From Oceanospirillaceae bacterium (GTDB lineage: Bacteria; Pseudomonadota; Gammaproteobacteria; Pseudomonadales; Balneatricaceae), in contig JAGSHA010000116.1 in assembly GCA_023954795.1 (NCBI GenBank), positions 1-8,754 of the forward strand: 8,754 nucleotides of DNA, written 5' to 3'. This document shows positions 5,900 to 8,754 of this stretch, piece after piece. The position numbers and the translations under genes are program-made. Numbering within the stretch: the stretch's first letter is position 1; each line of letters starts with the position of its first letter. The notes under the pieces were generated by a model. That model was not told the DNA's origin. It saw only the letters and a program-made list of their open reading frames with translations, and did no database searches.

Positions 5900-8224
5900 T
5901 TATCGCACCTGTGTTCCCTGTTGTGCGGCAGCGACTAATGCCTGACCAAAGGCGATACCGCCATCATTGGACGGTAGTCTCTGATGGGTCATCACTTCAA
6001 GTCCGGCGGCAGTCAATTGCTGATGCAAGTCACTGAACAATAAACCGTTTTGCATTACGCCCCCGCTGAGCGCAACGGCGCTAAAGGTGTGCTGCTCACG
6101 CAGGTTCAAAACCTGCCTAACCACTGCGTTGGAAAATCCTTTATGGAAAGCATACGCCATATCTGCACAGGTGCGCGTGCCTTCGTTCAGATCCATCAAT
6201 AACTGCTGCCAAAAGGAGGCTGGATCAATCTGATTCACAGACCGATCAAGGGTCAGCGAATAAGGGAGAGAATCGGGATTGCCTTGTCGGGCCAACGTTT
6301 CCAGCTCGATGGCGGCCTGCCCTTCGTAGGATATTCGTTCTGCATGGCATCCCAGCGCTGCAGCCACCGCGTCAAATAGGCGCCCCGCAGAGCTGGTGAT
6401 TGGACTGTTAAGCCCTTTCTCGATCATTTTATCCAGCGTTGCGCAGGGTTTATCCACCAGCATAGGAAATAATGCCGCCAATTGATCTTGTGTTATTTTT
6501 GGCTGAGCCTGTTTCACCTGTGCATAGAGGCATCGCCAGGGTTCACGAATCGCCTGTACGCCGCCGATTAACGGAAACGGTCTGAGATGGGCCACACGCT
6601 CTATCTGTTGATAACCACCGAGTAAAAACTCGCCTCCCCACAATGTGTCGTCCAGACCAAAACCGGTACCGTCGAGACAGATCCCCAATACCGCATCACC
6701 CTCAAGCGGATAGCCGTTTTCACCCAGACAGGCGGCCAGATGCGCGTGATGATGCTGCACTTTAATCAGATGATTGCCCTGCTCCTCAATCTGCTCTCCT
6801 AATTTGCTGGATAAATATTCCGGATGCAGATCGCAGGCATACAGTGAAGTTTGATGTTGATACAGGTTTTGATAGAGGCTTAGGGTGTGCTGGTATTGCT
6901 CATAGGTTCGAGCATCTTCCAGGTCCCCCAGATGCTGCGTCACAATGGCACGACCGGATTGCAGCAGACAGAGGGTGTTTTTTAGCTCAGCCCCCAAGGC
7001 AACCAGATCGGGAACGGATTCAAAGCCCGGCGGCAACGCGAGTGAGGTCGGCGCGTAACCTCTTGCCCGGCGTAAATAATGACTGTGGTCATCAATTTGG
7101 CGTACTACGGAATCGTCCACCCGGTTTTGAATCGGGCGGTCATGCATCAGAAACAGATCAGCGATCTCCCTAAGCTGCTCGCGCGCGTCGTCATTGCTCA
7201 TCGCCTGTGGAGCGCCTGCACGGTTGCCGCTGGTCATCACCAACGGTTGTGACAGCGTTTCCATTAGCAGCAGATGCCCCGGTGTGTAAGGCAGCAGAAA
7301 TCCCAATTGATACTGGCCGGGGGCAACACTGTCCGCCAGACGCGGGCGGTTAGTTGTAACGGCATCCATCAACACAACAGGCGCCTCACAACTCTGAAGC
7401 AATTCAGCAGCAGCTTCATCCACCACCGCATACTGCCCTATCACCTCCAGATCCCTTCCCATCAGGGCAAACGCTTTATCAGGACGATGTTTACGCCGAC
7501 GTAATTCGGTCACCGCGTCTGCGTTGGTTGCATCGCACGCCAGGTGAAAACCACCCAGTCCCTTAATCGCAACGATCTTGCCATCGTTCAGTTCCCGTGC
7601 CAGCGAATGAAACGGATTATCCGTCTCTACCGGTGCACCCGAGTGATCCTCCAGCCATACCTGCGGTCCGCAGGTAGCGCACGCATTGGGCTGTGCATGA
7701 AAACGCCGATCAGCAGGGTTTTCATATTCCGACAGACACTCAGGACACTGTTCAAACTGGGCCATCGTTGTTGACGCCCGGTCATAGGGGATCTGACGGA
7801 TAATGCTCAGGCGGGGTCCACAATGTGTGCAGTTGATAAAAGGATATCGAAAACGACGATTACCGGGGTCAAACAGTTCCTGACGGCACTGCGGACAAGT
7901 GGCAGCATCAGGAGCGCAGCCTGTGCTCACAGCCCCCTGCTGGGTTTCTACGATCTGGAAACCGCTGAAATCCGGTAGGTTAACCGATAGACGTTCCACG
8001 CCATCAATCCGGGCCAGCGGCGGCAGTTCAGCATACAAACGGTCAACAAACAGCGCCAGCTGACGCGCATCGGCTAACAACTCAACTTTGACACCACTGG
8101 CATCGTTATACACACAGCCGTTTAACTCCAACTGCTGCGCCAGACGCCAGACAAACGGACGAAAACCCACACCTTGTACCAAACCGTGAATGCTGAGCCG
8201 AACGCCGTTATGCTGAGTCTTCAT
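5900..8224 (-). CDS. hypF: Carbamoyltransferase HypF, [NiFe]-hydrogenase maturation
   Basis: HypF uses carbamoyl phosphate and ATP to make carbamoyl-adenylate and passes the carbamoyl group to the C-terminal Cys of HypE. This is the source of the cyanide ligands of the [NiFe] site. All domains are present in 774 residues (typical about 750). The acylphosphatase domain (5-95) has GLVQGVGFRPF with Arg22, and Asn40. The zinc region has Cys110, 113, 132, 135, 160, 163, 182 and 185, exactly C-x2-C-x18-C-x2-C-x24-C-x2-C-x18-C-x2-C. The YrdC-like domain (about 205-390) has KGLGGFHLACDA and TSGNRAGAP. The Kae1-like domain (about 405-770) has HHHAH (491-495), DGTGFG (518-523), SSAGRLFDAVAA (611-622) and SGGVMQN (720-726). 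Nothing essential seems missing. The start at 8224 has AGGT upstream. No hypA-E or hydrogenase gene is in view, so its partners must be elsewhere. The cytoplasmic location is known for the family. Confidence 0.97.
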   Translation of the reverse strand: MKTQHNGVRLSIHGLVQGVGFRPFVWRLAQQLELNGCVYNDASGVKVELLADARQLALFVDRLYAELPPLARIDGVERLSVNLPDFSGFQIVETQQGAVSTGCAPDAATCPQCRQELFDPGNRRFRYPFINCTHCGPRLSIIRQIPYDRASTTMAQFEQCPECLSEYENPADRRFHAQPNACATCGPQVWLEDHSGAPVETDNPFHSLARELNDGKIVAIKGLGGFHLACDATNADAVTELRRRKHRPDKAFALMGRDLEVIGQYAVVDEAAAELLQSCEAPVVLMDAVTTNRPRLADSVAPGQYQLGFLLPYTPGHLLLMETLSQPLVMTSGNRAGAPQAMSNDDAREQLREIADLFLMHDRPIQNRVDDSVVRQIDDHSHYLRRARGYAPTSLALPPGFESVPDLVALGAELKNTLCLLQSGRAIVTQHLGDLEDARTYEQYQHTLSLYQNLYQHQTSLYACDLHPEYLSSKLGEQIEEQGNHLIKVQHHHAHLAACLGENGYPLEGDAVLGICLDGTGFGLDDTLWGGEFLLGGYQQIERVAHLRPFPLIGGVQAIREPWRCLYAQVKQAQPKITQDQLAALFPMLVDKPCATLDKMIEKGLNSPITSSAGRLFDAVAAALGCHAERISYEGQAAIELETLARQGNPDSLPYSLTLDRSVNQIDPASFWQQLLMDLNEGTRTCADMAYAFHKGFSNAVVRQVLNLREQHTFSAVALSGGVMQNGLLFSDLHQQLTAAGLEVMTHQRLPSNDGGIAFGQALVAAAQQGTQVR

Positions 8225-8425
8225 GTTACCTGTTACTTCCCGTTGCAGAACCGATGTACTGATTAGAGCTGTATCGAACTATCAGAGCATGAATTTCTAA
8301 CGGGGGGGAGTTTTTTTGCGTTCTCCGAGTCACAGGAACGATGCTGCGCAGATCTGATATGTCCCTTTGCGGACTTTCTGCATATAGTTAATGACAGCCA
8401 TACCACCTAGTTTTGAGGACCACCG
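8225..8425. other. Divergent intergenic region between hypF and the channel-like gene
   Basis: About 200 bases that must hold the promoters of both neighbours. No consensus pair of -35 and -10 boxes could be assigned with confidence, although TATAGT lies near 8385-8390 on the plus strand. A run of seven G (8302-8308) followed by seven T (8311-8317) is the most striking element. No FNR-type palindrome (TTGAT-N4-ATCAA), which might be expected for an anaerobic maturation gene, was found. Confidence 0.5.
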
Positions 8426-8754
8426 ATGCCACGGTTTTCTGTCCAGTTACTGGCACTGTTTTTTACCCTGATCACACTGTTTTCACTGACCTCGGTGGCC
8501 CGTGCCGATACGCAGGAAGATATCGAACAGCTGCAACAACAAATTGAGCAGTTCGCAGAGAGCGATACCGATACGGCAACCGATCGTAACCGTCGCCAGC
8601 TGCTTCAGAAAACACTGGCAGCCCTGCAAAGCCAGCAGCAACTGCATCAGCAGATACGCGATCTACAACAGGAAATCGACCACCAGCCAGCAACGATCAA
8701 AGCACTGGAAACGGTGCTTGATAAAGGTCTGAAAGAAGCAACGCTCCGCCACCC
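8426..8754 (+). CDS. Exported coiled-coil protein, probable N-terminus of an MscK/MscM-type mechanosensitive channel, cut by window edge
   Basis: The reading frame is open from ATG 8426 to the window end (109 codons), with GAGGA (8415-8419) six bases before the start. Residues 1-27 are a signal peptide (hydrophobic LLALFFTLITLFSL, cleavage near ARA-D). The rest is polar and very rich in Gln, Leu and Glu, with heptad-like spacing: DIEQLQQQIEQF, then RRQLLQKTLAALQSQQQLHQQIRDLQQEI, a coiled coil. This matches the start of the long periplasmic region (MscS_porin-like) of large MscS-family channels such as MscK (KefA) and MscM (YjeP), which protect against osmotic downshock. The membrane and channel domains, which would prove it, lie outside the window. 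Other exported coiled-coil proteins remain possible. It is transcribed divergently from hypF. Confidence 0.72.
   Translation, partial: MPRFSVQLLALFFTLITLFSLTSVARADTQEDIEQLQQQIEQFAESDTDTATDRNRRQLLQKTLAALQSQQQLHQQIRDLQQEIDHQPATIKALETVLDKGLKEATLRH

Noticed and set aside
8472..8693. Minus-strand open frame of 73 codons opposite the channel-like gene.
   Set aside because: It is antisense to a frame with a signal peptide, a good ribosome binding site and coiled-coil composition; it shows no features of its own.
1..8754. A defence, mobile or biosynthetic system.
   Set aside because: No transposase, integrase, toxin, nuclease, CRISPR-like repeat or biosynthetic enzyme cluster was seen; all large genes fall into known housekeeping or transport families.

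Overview
The window looks like the chromosome of a marine-type gammaproteobacterium, probably of the Oceanospirillales or a related group. This is an inference from three things: roughly 50% GC, a TRAP solute transporter, and a PA2779/PA2778-type gene pair known from Pseudomonas and its relatives. No tRNA, rRNA, insertion sequence, phage gene or CRISPR array was seen, and no gene is clearly foreign. The first and last genes are cut by the window edges.

Layout. Positions 1-723 (minus strand) hold a PA2779-family small exported protein and, overlapping it by ATGA, the start of a PA2778-family lipoprotein cysteine peptidase. A strong, nearly symmetrical terminator (829-860) separates this pair from a minus-strand TRAP operon running from 4252 down to 888. 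That operon has the order dctP (binding protein), dctQ (small permease), dctM (large permease), usp (universal stress protein). A LysR-type regulator (4450-5391, plus strand) is divergent from it across a 197-bp region that contains an ACGTAAA-N12-TTTACGT inverted repeat, a candidate operator. Two tandem stem-loops (5446-5517) lie between lysR and the convergent end of a small gene for an unrecognised 101-residue protein with an Arg-Gly-rich N-terminus (5513-5818). Upstream of that gene on the minus strand is a full-length hypF (5900-8224), the carbamoyltransferase of [NiFe]-hydrogenase maturation, with no other hyp or hydrogenase gene in view. Divergent from hypF, at 8426, starts an exported glutamine-rich coiled-coil protein that resembles the periplasmic N-terminus of an MscK/MscM-type mechanosensitive channel and runs off the end.

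How the genes work together. DctP should capture an organic acid in the periplasm and deliver it to the DctQ-DctM membrane complex, driven by an ion gradient. The stress protein is coupled to dctM by a 4-nt gap, the arrangement known from the teaABCD ectoine transporter of Halomonas, where TeaD modulates transport. The LysR protein is the obvious candidate regulator. The binding protein does not resemble TeaA closely, so the ligand is unknown. The other genes (peptidase pair, hypF, the Arg-Gly protein, the channel) look functionally independent.

No new multi-gene system is evident. The least explained items are the 101-residue Arg-Gly protein, the double stem-loop beside it, and hypF standing apart from any hydrogenase locus.
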